Source: Shouchella clausii (GTDB taxonomy: Bacteria > Bacillota > Bacilli > Bacillales > Bacillaceae_D). Taken from it: a stretch of DNA of 64,000 nucleotides. Where the stretch lies: positions 620,001 through 684,000 of the forward strand of contig NZ_CP019985.1 in assembly GCF_002250115.1 (NCBI RefSeq), in the 5' to 3' direction. A model generated the notes under the pieces. That model saw only the letters and a list, made by a program, of their open reading frames with translations, was not told where the DNA came from and did not search any database. How positions within the stretch are numbered: position 1 is the stretch's first letter; every line of letters begins with the position of its first letter. Below are positions 8,555 to 17,596 of the stretch, in pieces. A program made the translations under genes and the position numbers.

Positions 8555-9922
8555 TTAAACGAACATATTTGCGATGAGTAGCATAATAAGGGAGATAAAC
8601 CAGGCAATCGTAGTCGGCACTGACCAGACAAGGATTTGTTCTTTCGCCTGCTTAATGCCAATTGTGCGGTTGACTACCCAGAACAAACTATCATTAAAAT
8701 AAGAGAAGAATAGTGAACCGAGAGCAGCTGCTTGTGCAGCAAGCACCATATTGACATCCATATCGGCTAAAATTGGCGCTGAAATGGATGCGGCTGTAAT
8801 CATCGCGACAGTGCCGCTGCCTTGAATAAAGCGGATGAGTGTAGCGATGACGAAAGGAAGCAAAATTGCAGGGATTCCTGTGTTTACGACGATTTCGCCA
8901 ATATGCTCGCCTACACCTGTCTGTCTTAAGACAAAGCCGAGGGCACCGCCTGCGCCGGTGACAAGCAATACGATTCCCGCTTGCTTAATGCCTTCTTCCA
9001 TCCGCTCCAATGCTTCTGAGCGTTGGATATGGCCGAACAACCCGTAGATAGCAAGCAGTACGGCGATCCCTACTGCAATGACAGGCGAACCAAAAAAGGT
9101 GATATAGTCGACAAATGGGCCTGTTGCTTCCATTGCGTTCAATGTTGTATTCATAAAAATCAGAACGATCGGCACCACAATTGGCAAAGACGAACGCAGC
9201 AATGAAGGAAGCTCTTTTTGTTCTTTTTCTTCCAACCATTGTTCTACATCTAGCTGTTTTTCTGGACGAATCCAATCCATTCCGTCTTCGCTCGGAACTT
9301 GGTAAATCCGCTTGCCAAGCCACTTTGCGTAAATGACCATTGCAATGACAATTGGAACCGCAAACAACATGCCTGAGATAATCATCCAACCGATGTCAAT
9401 ATCGAATATTCCTGCAACTCCAAGGGGACCTGGCGTCGGTGGAACAGCACTATGAATGACAACCGCGCCGCCGGCAAGAGCAATAGCAAGAGCGACGATT
9501 GATTTTCCTGTCTTTTTTGACAACGCTTTCGCAAGTGGACTCAAAATAATAAAGGCTGAATCGACAAAGATTGGAATCGCGACGATATAGCCTGTAATTG
9601 CCATCGCCCACTCTTCCTTACGTTTCCCAAGAACTTTAACGATCGTGTAGGCTAGCCGTTCCGCTGCACCTGATACTTCAAGAATTCGGCCCATCATCAC
9701 GCCAAAACCAATCACGATTGCAATCGAGCCGAGCGTGCTGCCAAATCCTTCTGTAATGGCGTTCACCACGTCTGGAGGCGCCATTCCGCCGACGAGCCCA
9801 GTAATGGAAGCGGCAATAATTAAAGCCAAAAAGACATGAACTTTTGTTTTTACGACAAGAAATATGAGCACAGCGATCGCCAATACGAGGCCGATCATCA
9901 TTTGCGTTTCAGATACTTCCAT
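8555..9922 (-). CDS. GntP-family permease, probable D-threonate/D-erythronate importer
   Basis: A 455-residue protein with about 12 membrane segments and GntP/gluconate-permease motifs (VIGFGVMMGRILEVSGAAERL, AIPIFVDSAFIILSPL, VPPTPGPLGVAGIF). GntP carriers import sugar acids with protons. It is the last gene of the unit regulator-kinase-dehydrogenase-permease, so the substrate is likely the four-carbon acid used by the kinase. Between it and pdxA2 lie a hairpin and a cre-like site, so it may also have its own control. GGAGG lies 8 bases before the ATG. Confidence 0.85.
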   Translation of the reverse strand: MEVSETQMMIGLVLAIAVLIFLVVKTKVHVFLALIIAASITGLVGGMAPPDVVNAITEGFGSTLGSIAIVIGFGVMMGRILEVSGAAERLAYTIVKVLGKRKEEWAMAITGYIVAIPIFVDSAFIILSPLAKALSKKTGKSIVALAIALAGGAVVIHSAVPPTPGPLGVAGIFDIDIGWMIISGMLFAVPIVIAMVIYAKWLGKRIYQVPSEDGMDWIRPEKQLDVEQWLEEKEQKELPSLLRSSLPIVVPIVLIFMNTTLNAMEATGPFVDYITFFGSPVIAVGIAVLLAIYGLFGHIQRSEALERMEEGIKQAGIVLLVTGAGGALGFVLRQTGVGEHIGEIVVNTGIPAILLPFVIATLIRFIQGSGTVAMITAASISAPILADMDVNMVLAAQAAALGSLFFSYFNDSLFWVVNRTIGIKQAKEQILVWSVPTTIAWFISLIMLLIANMFV

Positions 9923-9939
9923 AAGTGTTGCCTCCTTCT

Positions 9940-9953
9940 TGTAAGCGCTTAAT
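9940..9953 (-). promoter_or_regulatory. cre-like site before the GntP gene
   Basis: TGTAAGCGCTTAAT fits the cre consensus at 12 of 14 positions. It stands in the 72-bp gap between pdxA2 and the permease gene, 18 bp upstream of the permease start. Confidence 0.55.
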
Positions 9954-9967
9954 AATAAGATGAATAG

Positions 9968-9990
9968 CTGGGCTGCTCGTCGCAGCCCAG
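9968..9990 (-). repeat. Intercistronic hairpin between pdxA2 and the permease gene
   Basis: CTGGGCTGC and GCAGCCCAG form a perfect 9-bp stem with a 5-base loop directly after pdxA2. No T run follows, so it is more likely an mRNA-end stabiliser or partial attenuator than a full terminator. Confidence 0.6.
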
Positions 9991-9994
9991 TCGG

Positions 9995-10990
9995 TTACGC
10001 CTGTTTAAAATGAGGCGCGTATTTAGCGGCAAGCTTAATGCTTTCTTCCATGCTGACTGAACTTGCAATCCCTTGTCCGGCAATATCAAATGCTGTGCCG
10101 TGATCGACAGACGTCCTTAGGAATGGAAGTCCATTTGTAATGGAGATGGTGCGGTGGAAATCAGTCATCTTCGCGGCAATATGCCCTTGGTCATGGTAAA
10201 GGGAAAGCACGGCATCGTAACGTCCATTTAATGCTTGGAAAAAGACCGAGTCGGCAGGAACTGGACCGACAGCGTCTATCCCGTCTGCTTTGGCAAGCTC
10301 AATTCCTGGCTTGATTTCATCCACTTCTTCATAACCAAACAATCCATTTTCTCCACTATGGGGATTTAAGCCAGCTACAGCAAATTTGCGCTTTTCAACA
10401 CCAAGCTTTGCGAGTGCTGCATCACAGCGAAGCAAATAGTCGTGGACACGTTCCTTTGTCATTTGCCCAATTGCATCTTTTAGCGACAAGTGGCGTGTCA
10501 AAAAGAAAATGCGCATGTTGCGGACTTCAAACATCGTGAGCGGATCAGCGACATCAGCTAGGCCAGCAAGCATTTCCGTATGCCCAATGTATGGTACATT
10601 TGCTGCTTTAAGGGATTCTTTATTAATCGGTGCTGTTGCCATTGCTTGCACTTGGTTGGTTTTGCAAAGCTCAACCGCATGTTCAATATAAGCAAATGCT
10701 TGTGCACCACATTCGGCGCTAACTTTCCCAAACTGATAATCACCGAGGTTTGGAAAATCAATGACGTCAATTGTTCCATATTCGCCCCGTGCTTCCGCCG
10801 GAGTGTTAACTTTGTTAATCGTTAAGTCCGCTTTGACTACAGGCAATAGTTTTTCTAGCACTGCTGCATTGCCAATCACGACAGGTGTGCAAAGATCATA
10901 AATTTCGCTCTTATTCAGTGAACCAACTGTAATTTCAGGTCCAATTCCTGCTGGATCGCCCATTGTTACCGCAATAATTGGTTTTGCCAT
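9995..10990 (-). CDS. pdxA2: 4-phospho-D-threonate/erythronate 3-dehydrogenase, PdxA2 type
   Basis: A 331-residue PdxA-family NAD-dependent dehydrogenase. The N-terminal IIAVTMGDPAGIGPEITV, the VIGNAAVLEK region, HTEMLAGL, SLYHDQGHIAAKM and DHGTAFDIAGQG are family landmarks, including the metal-binding histidines. PdxA2 enzymes oxidise and decarboxylate 4-phospho-D-threonate or erythronate to dihydroxyacetone phosphate, unlike the vitamin B6 enzyme PdxA. The adjacent DUF1537 kinase gene (18-base gap) supports PdxA2 rather than PdxA. RBS is GGAGAGGG. Confidence 0.88.
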   Translation of the reverse strand: MAKPIIAVTMGDPAGIGPEITVGSLNKSEIYDLCTPVVIGNAAVLEKLLPVVKADLTINKVNTPAEARGEYGTIDVIDFPNLGDYQFGKVSAECGAQAFAYIEHAVELCKTNQVQAMATAPINKESLKAANVPYIGHTEMLAGLADVADPLTMFEVRNMRIFFLTRHLSLKDAIGQMTKERVHDYLLRCDAALAKLGVEKRKFAVAGLNPHSGENGLFGYEEVDEIKPGIELAKADGIDAVGPVPADSVFFQALNGRYDAVLSLYHDQGHIAAKMTDFHRTISITNGLPFLRTSVDHGTAFDIAGQGIASSVSMEESIKLAAKYAPHFKQA

Positions 10991-11008
10991 GTTATCCCTC
11001 TCCTTTGT

Positions 11009-12295
11009 TTACATTGCTTTTGTCTCAATAAATTTGACACACTCGTAAATCGCTTTTTTATCGCCAATTAAGCCGCCTTTTGTCACAACTGGCAATCCGT
11101 CAAAATAGCCGCCGTCAAATGTGCCATAAGCAGCAAGGGGCATGACTTCGTCTTTTAGAGCAATGCCATTCGCGCGCCCGAGTGCACAGACGGATGCGGT
11201 TACATCACCGCCGCTTGTAAAACAACCAGCAAACTGGATACGCTCGCTTGTAAGCAATTTCCGGCTAATCGTTGCCAGTCCATCGGTGATCCGTTTTGCA
11301 AGGGCATCACTGCTCTTTTCTTCTTCAATAGCTTTTGCCTTCAAATCGACTAGTTCTTGGCCAGGCTTATGTGTTGTCACAATGAGAACACGGTCTGTTT
11401 CTGCTTGCTTTAATGCAGCTTTTGTTGCTCGTTCCACTTCCTGTTTCCAAGAGCTGCTATAACTAGCAAGGGGCTCAGGGTTCACATAAACGGGCGTGGA
11501 ACCTGTTTTTTCAATCAGATACGCTAGTTGCGTCCCTGTTAGACTTGTTGCACTGCCGACTGCCACTAAAATATTTGCTTTCTTCGCATAGTCGCGGGAC
11601 ATCGCTCGAGCATAACTAGCTGTCAGCGGGCCAGGATCAGCACACAACACTGTTCGCCCACTGGACGCAAGTGCTTCGGCTACTTCATCAATCTGTTCAT
11701 TGGTAATCGCATCAACAACGATGATTCGGGCGCCAGTTTGCAATTGGAGCGAAAGCTCATTTAAGAAAGACTCTTGGCCTTCCATAACCGCGCTAAGCCC
11801 GACGTAGCCCACTTGATGATGGGATTGGTCCCCGATTAAATCAGGGACATAAGATTTTTTTATTGGCGCGATTGGGTCTTTCGATACATACGTTTCCTGA
11901 AGGGGAATGCCATCTAGCAACAAATAGCCCCCTGCCATCGCTCGGCCGGAATCTGGAAAAGACGGCATGACGATGCTTATGGCATCTTCCGCCATTCCTT
12001 TAAGCATTTCATCGACCTCTGCGCCAATGTTGCCTCTTAATGTGCTGTCAATCCGTTTTGTAAAAATGGCAGCTCCCCAATTTTGCAACTGCTCCATTGC
12101 CCGAGCAACACGCTGTTTAGCGACGTTTTCTTCAATGTAACGGCTATCGGTATCCATAATGACTGCATCATAGAAACTGTTGGCAGGCAAAGTCGCACTA
12201 TGGACAATCGTTGACGCTTGAAACCCTTGTCGAACCAGTTTCACGCCAGAGGCATTCGCCCCTGTTAAATCATCAGCAATTACGCCTATTTTCAT
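11009..12295 (-). CDS. dtnK: Four-carbon acid sugar kinase (DUF1537), D-threonate/D-erythronate kinase
   Basis: A 428-residue kinase with the two-part DUF1537 layout. The N-terminal substrate domain begins KIGVIADDLTGANASGVKL and includes TKRIDSTLRGNIGAEVDEML. The C-terminal nucleotide domain has FTSGGDVTASVC, PLAAYGTFDGGYFDGLPVVTKGG. It phosphorylates a C4 acid sugar at O4, and the PdxA2 product of the next gene completes conversion to dihydroxyacetone phosphate. Whether D-threonate (DtnK) or D-erythronate (DenK) is preferred cannot be decided from sequence. It follows the DeoR gene after 18 bases. Confidence 0.87.
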   Translation of the reverse strand: MKIGVIADDLTGANASGVKLVRQGFQASTIVHSATLPANSFYDAVIMDTDSRYIEENVAKQRVARAMEQLQNWGAAIFTKRIDSTLRGNIGAEVDEMLKGMAEDAISIVMPSFPDSGRAMAGGYLLLDGIPLQETYVSKDPIAPIKKSYVPDLIGDQSHHQVGYVGLSAVMEGQESFLNELSLQLQTGARIIVVDAITNEQIDEVAEALASSGRTVLCADPGPLTASYARAMSRDYAKKANILVAVGSATSLTGTQLAYLIEKTGSTPVYVNPEPLASYSSSWKQEVERATKAALKQAETDRVLIVTTHKPGQELVDLKAKAIEEEKSSDALAKRITDGLATISRKLLTSERIQFAGCFTSGGDVTASVCALGRANGIALKDEVMPLAAYGTFDGGYFDGLPVVTKGGLIGDKKAIYECVKFIETKAM

Positions 12296-12313
12296 TGTTT
12301 TCCCCCCGTTCGC

Positions 12314-13069
12314 CTACATCGGCGCCAACCGCATATTCTCATGGCATGCCTCCATCTCGTGCCCTTGGATTCTCGAGTCGGTCACAATTCCTTCCAACTC
12401 ATTCAAACCACAAACACGGGCGAAAGACGTTTCATCAAATTTTTTGGAATCGCATACAAGCCATGTTTTTGCTGCTGCTTGCATCATCAACTTTTTGATT
12501 TTCGCCTTTTCAAGCGTAGGCGCTGTGATTCCGGCCAATGGATGGACAGCATGGGCACCAAGCAAAAATAAATCAACGTGAATATTGCGCAATAGCTCTT
12601 GGGCATGGGGGCCGTGCAGCGCACCGAGTTCGGGCTGGACTTCACCCCCGGTTATAATACAACGCGGCTTTGCATCAATCAGTTGTGCAGCTATCTTTAT
12701 ATCATTGGTAATAATGGTCAAATCATTCCGGTCTTTCAATAACTTAACAATTTCAAGCGTTGTTGTCCCTGAGTCTATTAATACTGTTGACCCGTTCTCT
12801 ACAAGTTGTGCCGCTTCCCGTGCAATCGCCTTTTTCGCTGGCAATTCTTTCGTTTCTTTACGGGCATAAGGCGTCTCCTTGACAAGTGCTTTTTGCAGTA
12901 CAGCTCCACCGTGTGTGCGAATAATTTGGTTTTCCGCTTCAAGCAAAGCCAAATCGCGTCTTACTGTCATGTGAGAAACATCGAGAGCCTTGGCCAATTC
13001 ATCAATATCTGCTTTTCCGGCGGTCGCCAACAACTTTTGAATATACAAACGTCTTTCTTTAGGATTCAT
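12314..13069 (-). CDS. DeoR-family transcriptional regulator of the threonate/erythronate locus
   Basis: A 251-residue DeoR/GlpR-type repressor. The N-terminal winged helix (KERRLYIQKLLATAGKADID, then LDVSHMTVRRDLALLEAENQ) is followed by a phosphosugar-sensor domain with VLIDSGTTTLEIVKLL and DLFLLGAHAV. Such sensors usually bind a phosphorylated intermediate, here plausibly a 4-phosphotetronate or dihydroxyacetone phosphate. It is the first gene of the operon it probably represses, read from the promoter at 13096-13124. Confidence 0.85.
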   Translation of the reverse strand: MNPKERRLYIQKLLATAGKADIDELAKALDVSHMTVRRDLALLEAENQIIRTHGGAVLQKALVKETPYARKETKELPAKKAIAREAAQLVENGSTVLIDSGTTTLEIVKLLKDRNDLTIITNDIKIAAQLIDAKPRCIITGGEVQPELGALHGPHAQELLRNIHVDLFLLGAHAVHPLAGITAPTLEKAKIKKLMMQAAAKTWLVCDSKKFDETSFARVCGLNELEGIVTDSRIQGHEMEACHENMRLAPM

Positions 13070-13095
13070 GTTCTTTTTTCACATCCTATATTGTT

Positions 13096-13124
13096 AATTT
13101 AGAACAAAAAGCAACCGTTGTCAA
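13096..13124 (-). promoter_or_regulatory. Sigma-A promoter of the deoR-dtnK-pdxA2-gntP operon, with a GAACAA/TTGTTC operator candidate
   Basis: Minus strand TTGACA (13124-13119), a 17-base spacer and TAAATT (13101-13096) form a good sigma-A promoter 27 bp before the regulator start. GAACAA (13102-13107) next to the -10 and its inverted mate TTGTTC (13132-13137) upstream of the -35 could be DeoR half-sites. The remaining part of the 13070-13325 gap is AT-rich and otherwise featureless. Confidence 0.7.
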
Positions 13125-13325
13125 TCATTAATTGTTCTTTTTAAACATAAATCGACATAATTCTGCACAAATCAAACATATATCCCGGTATATCTTTATT
13201 ATAACTGATCGTTTTTCACAAGTGTACTAGCGCAAAAGAATGAAAATGAAAAAAACAAGTTAATGCAAAGGGAAGAAAATAATCAAAAACGAGTCTTTGA
13301 TTTACACTGAATGCCGGATTAAAGC

Positions 13326-13355
13326 GCATAGAAAGGAGTGGGCTGCTACATACTA
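13326..13355 (+). promoter_or_regulatory. Sigma-G promoter of the ger operon
   Basis: GCATA (13326-13330), an 18-base spacer and CATACTA (13349-13355) match the forespore sigma-G consensus (GMATR, 17-18 bases, CATWMTA) at every position. It lies 40 bp before the gerXA ribosome/start region. The position also rules out starts upstream of about 13362 for the first gene. Confidence 0.85.
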
Positions 13356-13394
13356 CAACTATTCTCACTTCAAGCAGGAGGTGTCCCTCTTATC

Positions 13395-14909
13395 ATGAAA
13401 CAATCCGCACCGCCTCATGATTACTTAACAAACAAGATGCCTAGCTCTCATCTCGCTGATACGATTGATTTTATTTTAACTACTACCGGACATAGCGAAG
13501 ATATACTCGTACGGCCTTTTTCATTTGGTAGAAACCAAACACTAAAAGCAGCTTTTCTTTATGTAGAGGGGCTTTGCAATGAAGACGCAGTTGAAAAAAT
13601 GATAAGCAGAGCGAAATTTTTTGATGAAAAGGAACCTGACGTGTTTGAAAGAGCACAACAGTATTTAGAAGAAGTAGGCCATACAGAAACGCTCAATCGC
13701 TTCCGGCCGCTAATGGACAAACTTTTCACTGGCTACGCAATTTGTGTAATCGATGGTTTTTCTACCCCTATCGCTGTCGCTGTTTCCCTTTATACAGAAC
13801 GGCCTGTATCAGAACCAATGACAGAAAAAGTCGTCCGCGGCTCACGAGAAGGATTTGTTGAAAATGTACGGACGAATATCTCCCTATTGCGAAGGCGAAT
13901 AGGAGACGAACAGTTATGGATTGAGACAAGAACAATCGGCACCCGTACCAAAACGAAAATTATGATTGCCTATATGAATGATATTGTTGACAAAAGCATA
14001 TTGCGTGAACTACATACAAGGCTAGATCGCATCTATACTGATTCGGTTTTAGAAGACGGAAACATCGAAGAATTAATCGAAGACCAAGCATATACGCCTT
14101 TTCCAACTGTGTACTCAACTGAGCGCCCTGATACAACAGCAGCCCATTTATTAGAAGGCAAAATTGCAATACTGAGTGATGGCTCGCCAATGGCTCTTAT
14201 TGTCCCGGCCCTATTTGTGCAATTTTTCCACAACGCTGAAGACCATACACAGCGTGCTGACATCGGAACCCTTATTCGTCTGTTACGCTTCATGTGTATT
14301 TTTATTGCGATGTTGGCCCCCTCTTTTTATATTGCGATTACAACGTTTCACCAAGAGCTGATCCCCACAGGGCTGCTTGGCAACTTAGCTGCGCAACAGG
14401 AAGGCACGCCGTTTCCGACTTTTGTTGAAACATTAATGATGGAAGTCACATTTGAAATTCTCCGTGAAGCAGGGATTCGCATGCCGCAGCCAGTCGGCCA
14501 AGCCGTATCGATTGTCGGTGCTATCGTCATTGGCCAAGCCGCTGTGCAAGCAGGGATTGTCTCTGCAGCAGTTGTCATTGTTATCTCGATTACAGCGATC
14601 GCCAGTTTTGTGTTTCCTACATACAGCATTGGCGTACCAATCCGTATTTTGCGATTTGGATTTATGGCTCTTGCTGCTTCGTTTGGCCTTTTAGGCATTT
14701 GTATTGGCTTTACTGCAGTGCTTTTACATTTGTCTACTTTAAAATCGTTTGGCATCCCTTATTTAAAAGGGCTTTCCCCGTTTGTATGGAAAGACCAAAC
14801 CGACACAATTTTCCGTGCGCCTAAATGGTTGATGAATGAGCGGCCAGAAGCAACGACAAAGTTTAATCAAACGCGGCAACGTACACCAAAACCAAGCCCT
14901 AAAGATTGA
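13395..14909 (+). CDS. gerXA: Spore germination receptor subunit A (GerA family)
   Basis: A 504-residue GerAA/GerKA-type protein: a soluble N-terminal domain of about 240 residues and a C-terminal membrane domain with roughly five to six helices. Family landmarks include DILVRPFSFG, IDGFSTPIAVAVSLYTERPVSEP, VVRGSREGFVENVRTNISLLRRR and EVTFEILREAGIRMPQPVGQ. It forms a nutrient-sensing germinant receptor in the spore inner membrane with the B and C subunits encoded downstream. ATG 13395 is chosen because AGGAGGTG lies 11 bases upstream and the sigma-G promoter starts transcripts near 13362. Nutrient specificity is unknown. Confidence 0.93.
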   Translation: MKQSAPPHDYLTNKMPSSHLADTIDFILTTTGHSEDILVRPFSFGRNQTLKAAFLYVEGLCNEDAVEKMISRAKFFDEKEPDVFERAQQYLEEVGHTETLNRFRPLMDKLFTGYAICVIDGFSTPIAVAVSLYTERPVSEPMTEKVVRGSREGFVENVRTNISLLRRRIGDEQLWIETRTIGTRTKTKIMIAYMNDIVDKSILRELHTRLDRIYTDSVLEDGNIEELIEDQAYTPFPTVYSTERPDTTAAHLLEGKIAILSDGSPMALIVPALFVQFFHNAEDHTQRADIGTLIRLLRFMCIFIAMLAPSFYIAITTFHQELIPTGLLGNLAAQQEGTPFPTFVETLMMEVTFEILREAGIRMPQPVGQAVSIVGAIVIGQAAVQAGIVSAAVVIVISITAIASFVFPTYSIGVPIRILRFGFMALAASFGLLGICIGFTAVLLHLSTLKSFGIPYLKGLSPFVWKDQTDTIFRAPKWLMNERPEATTKFNQTRQRTPKPSPKD

Positions 14910-14928
14910 ATGAAAGGAGGATGCGGAT

Positions 14929-16125
14929 TTGAAAGCAGAAATACAAAAAACGATGATCATTGTCGTCTCCTTTTTTCTTTTAAGCGGTTGTTGGGACCGT
15001 TGGGAACTCAATCAGCTTTCCTTAATTGTCGGCATAGCCGTTGATAAAGAAGGAGATGATTATGTGTTGACAATGCAGGCAATGAACCCTGCTGAAATCG
15101 CTTCACAGGAAACTGGCAGAGGCTATGCACAAGGTATCGACGTCCGCGAAAAATCTAAAACGATTCATGAATCGTTACGGAAAATGATCCAAAAAACACC
15201 AAGGCGATCGTTTGTTTCCCAATTAAAAGTGTTGATTCTAAGTGAAGATGTTGCGAGGGACGGTCTAGACCATGTATTGGATTTCTTTTATCGGGATCAC
15301 GAAATGCGCTCTGATTTTTTTGTGCTAATTTCCAAAGATACGGCCGCTGAAAACATTTTAAATGTGCTAACGCCATTGGAAAATTTGTCCTCACAAAGCC
15401 TTTTTGATTCGATCGAGTTTTCGGGCCGTTCTTATAGCAGTACAAAGAAATTGACAATGGATCGTCTGTTTTATGAACTAAAGGCTGACGGCATTGATCC
15501 TTCGATTATGGGCGTAACGGTTTCTGGGGATTTACAGAAAGGTAGGACGAAGAAAAATGTCGAGCAAAACATGGCGGCTGCCTTTGTCGAAACCAATGGT
15601 TTAGCCATTTTTAAAGGCAGCAAAATGCTTACTTGGCTTTCTCAACCACACAGCAAAAACATTGAATACTTAAACAGTGGAATCGAGAACAGCGTCAAAA
15701 GCTTTACTTGCCCAAGCGGTGGCAAAATAGCACTAGAAATGCATTCAAACGATCCAGCTATAAAAATGGAGTTAAAAGACGGGGCGCCTTCAGTGACATA
15801 CGACCTCTCACTTAAGGCCACCATTTCAGAAGTCGATTGCGTTGATTTGGACTTGTCCATCCCTTCTTCCTATGAACGGGTCGAAAAACAGGCGCAAACC
15901 GAGATGGAGTCAGACATTCGCGAAGCGATCGTCGCAACCCAACAAGCAGGTTCGGACATCCTTGGTATCGGACAGGAATTATACCGAAAATCCCCTGATT
16001 ACTGGGAGCAAATCCAGGACGACTGGTACTCGATCTATCAAGACCTCGATGTGAAAATAAACATTGACATCACCATTTCTGATAGTGGAAGCATTATCAA
16101 TTCTTTTTCAGAAGGTGATTATTAA
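14929..16125 (+). CDS. gerXC: Spore germination receptor lipoprotein subunit C, Ger(x)C family
   Basis: A 398-residue Ger(x)C protein. The lipobox is LSGC, followed by the family hallmark WDRWELNQLSLIVGIAVD. The mature three-domain protein faces the outer side of the spore inner membrane. The TTG at 14929 follows an AAAGGAGGAT ribosome site and is the only start with a good one. It follows gerXA after 19 bases, and its TAA overlaps the next ATG by one base. Confidence 0.93.
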   Translation: MKAEIQKTMIIVVSFFLLSGCWDRWELNQLSLIVGIAVDKEGDDYVLTMQAMNPAEIASQETGRGYAQGIDVREKSKTIHESLRKMIQKTPRRSFVSQLKVLILSEDVARDGLDHVLDFFYRDHEMRSDFFVLISKDTAAENILNVLTPLENLSSQSLFDSIEFSGRSYSSTKKLTMDRLFYELKADGIDPSIMGVTVSGDLQKGRTKKNVEQNMAAAFVETNGLAIFKGSKMLTWLSQPHSKNIEYLNSGIENSVKSFTCPSGGKIALEMHSNDPAIKMELKDGAPSVTYDLSLKATISEVDCVDLDLSIPSSYERVEKQAQTEMESDIREAIVATQQAGSDILGIGQELYRKSPDYWEQIQDDWYSIYQDLDVKINIDITISDSGSIINSFSEGDY

Positions 16126-16328
16126 TGGTGTTGTCTTTGGTTTGTGTCCTGTTAAGCGCATTTGTAATCACATGGGTAAATTGGCGCGACTTAAAGGGCA
16201 ATCGCAAAGTGCAGGTTGTCTTTTATACGATTCTAACGATAGCTACAACATATGGAGCGCTTTACGCATGGGGATTAGAGGTGCCGAGTATTGCTCGGGG
16301 GCTCACTTCACTCGTTAAGTCGTTTTAA
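16125..16328 (+). CDS. Small two-helix membrane protein in the ger operon
   Basis: A 67-residue protein with a hydrophobic helix at residues 1-17 and a second one near 30-48, separated by a basic stretch (NWRDLKGNRK). Its ATG overlaps the gerXC stop (TAATG), and the B-subunit gene follows 36 bases later, so it is an integral part of the operon. Some ger operons encode a small D-type membrane subunit of about this size, which is the best guess here; I did not recognise specific residues. Confidence 0.7.
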   Translation: MVLSLVCVLLSAFVITWVNWRDLKGNRKVQVVFYTILTIATTYGALYAWGLEVPSIARGLTSLVKSF

Positions 16329-16364
16329 AAAGCAACGTGTACGGCAAGAAAAGGAGAGTCGGAT

Positions 16365-17516
16365 TTGATGAAAACAGTGGAAACATTCTCATCGCGGTCT
16401 TTTGCTACAATGGTTCTTTACGCAACAATTAGCACGGCGATGCTCGGCCTTCCAGGCTCATTGAGCTTTTTTATCCAGCAAGATGCTTGGCTTGTTCCGA
16501 TTATCGGCAGCATCGTTGGCATCCCAATTATTTTTCTTTACACGTTGCTTGCTCGCTGGATGCCTTCTGATGTCATTTTTGACATGAACAAACGTACTTT
16601 CGGCAAAGTCGTAGGTTGGTTTGCTTCCTTTTTCTATATTTTGTTTCCACTGCTTCATTTCCCAGCAATTATGAGCTATGCCGTCACCTTTATTAATCAT
16701 TTTTTGTTGCCGTCGACGCCTTTTTTTGTATGCTACTTGCTATGTTTGTCCATTATTGTGTTCGGCATCATATGCGGAATTGAAGCAATAGCCCGGACAG
16801 CATCGCTATGTTTGCTATTCTTTTTCGTTCCACTCACACTGCTGATTGGCTTAACTTTGCACGATGTCGATGTTGGCTATATTATGCCGATTGCCCATTC
16901 ACCAATGGCAGCAACGACCCAAGCGTTCGCTATTTATATGGGCAATGTCGTTTGCAACGTCGTCATCCAACTATCGATTTTCCCTAAGCATATAAGCGAT
17001 AAAAAAGCAGCCGAAAAAGCGATATGGCTCGGCTATTCCCTCGGTTGCCTCATTTTAATCGTGTTTACATTCCTATGCATCACCGTTTTAACACCGCAAG
17101 TCGTATCTCGTGATTTTTATCCAGCTCTGTCACTTGCACAGCGCATCGATGTCGGCCAATTTTTCCAGCGAATTGAAGCAACGATTACCGTCGTATGGTT
17201 TATCTCGATTTACTTCAATTTACTTCTTTATTTCTATGCGATCTTAACGGGAATTGCCCATTTATTCAATCTTAAAAAAGCCAAACCGTTAGTGTTGCCA
17301 ATTGCAATGCTATTGTTGTTTCTTGGCGCCACTTATTTCACAAGCATAATTGAAGAGCGTGAATTTTTTCGATTCGTAAGCATTCCTCAATCGATTTTAA
17401 CTGGTTTTTTCCTGCCTTTGTTTCTCGTTGCTGTCGGCCTGATTAAACGACGGAAAAAGAAACAACCTCTTTGGCCGAAGCACGCTAAAGAAAGCACAGG
17501 ACCGCCTACTTCCTAA
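16365..17516 (+). CDS. gerXB: Spore germination receptor subunit B (GerAB/YndE family permease)
   Basis: A 383-residue polytopic protein of the GerAB type within the amino acid-polyamine transporter superfamily, with about ten helices. Recognisable parts are the early ATISTAMLGLPGSL and the IEATITVVWFISIYFNLLLYFY helix. The B subunit is thought to bind the germinant. AAGGAGAG at 16351-16356 fits a TTG at 16365 (8-9 bases) as in gerXC; the ATG at 16368 is the alternative. The operon order A-C-small-B differs from the common A-B-C. Confidence 0.9.
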   Translation: MMKTVETFSSRSFATMVLYATISTAMLGLPGSLSFFIQQDAWLVPIIGSIVGIPIIFLYTLLARWMPSDVIFDMNKRTFGKVVGWFASFFYILFPLLHFPAIMSYAVTFINHFLLPSTPFFVCYLLCLSIIVFGIICGIEAIARTASLCLLFFFVPLTLLIGLTLHDVDVGYIMPIAHSPMAATTQAFAIYMGNVVCNVVIQLSIFPKHISDKKAAEKAIWLGYSLGCLILIVFTFLCITVLTPQVVSRDFYPALSLAQRIDVGQFFQRIEATITVVWFISIYFNLLLYFYAILTGIAHLFNLKKAKPLVLPIAMLLLFLGATYFTSIIEEREFFRFVSIPQSILTGFFLPLFLVAVGLIKRRKKKQPLWPKHAKESTGPPTS

Positions 17517-17596
17517 GGAGAAAGGCAATACGCCCATCGGTTTGCCTCTAACATGAAATGAGCTGCCTTTTTGCGGACAGCCCTTTCTGTTAGCTA

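Noticed and set aside
9995-10990. Vitamin B6 enzyme PdxA
   Set aside because: Bacillus makes PLP by PdxST, and the linked DUF1537 kinase and GntP permease indicate the catabolic PdxA2 type.
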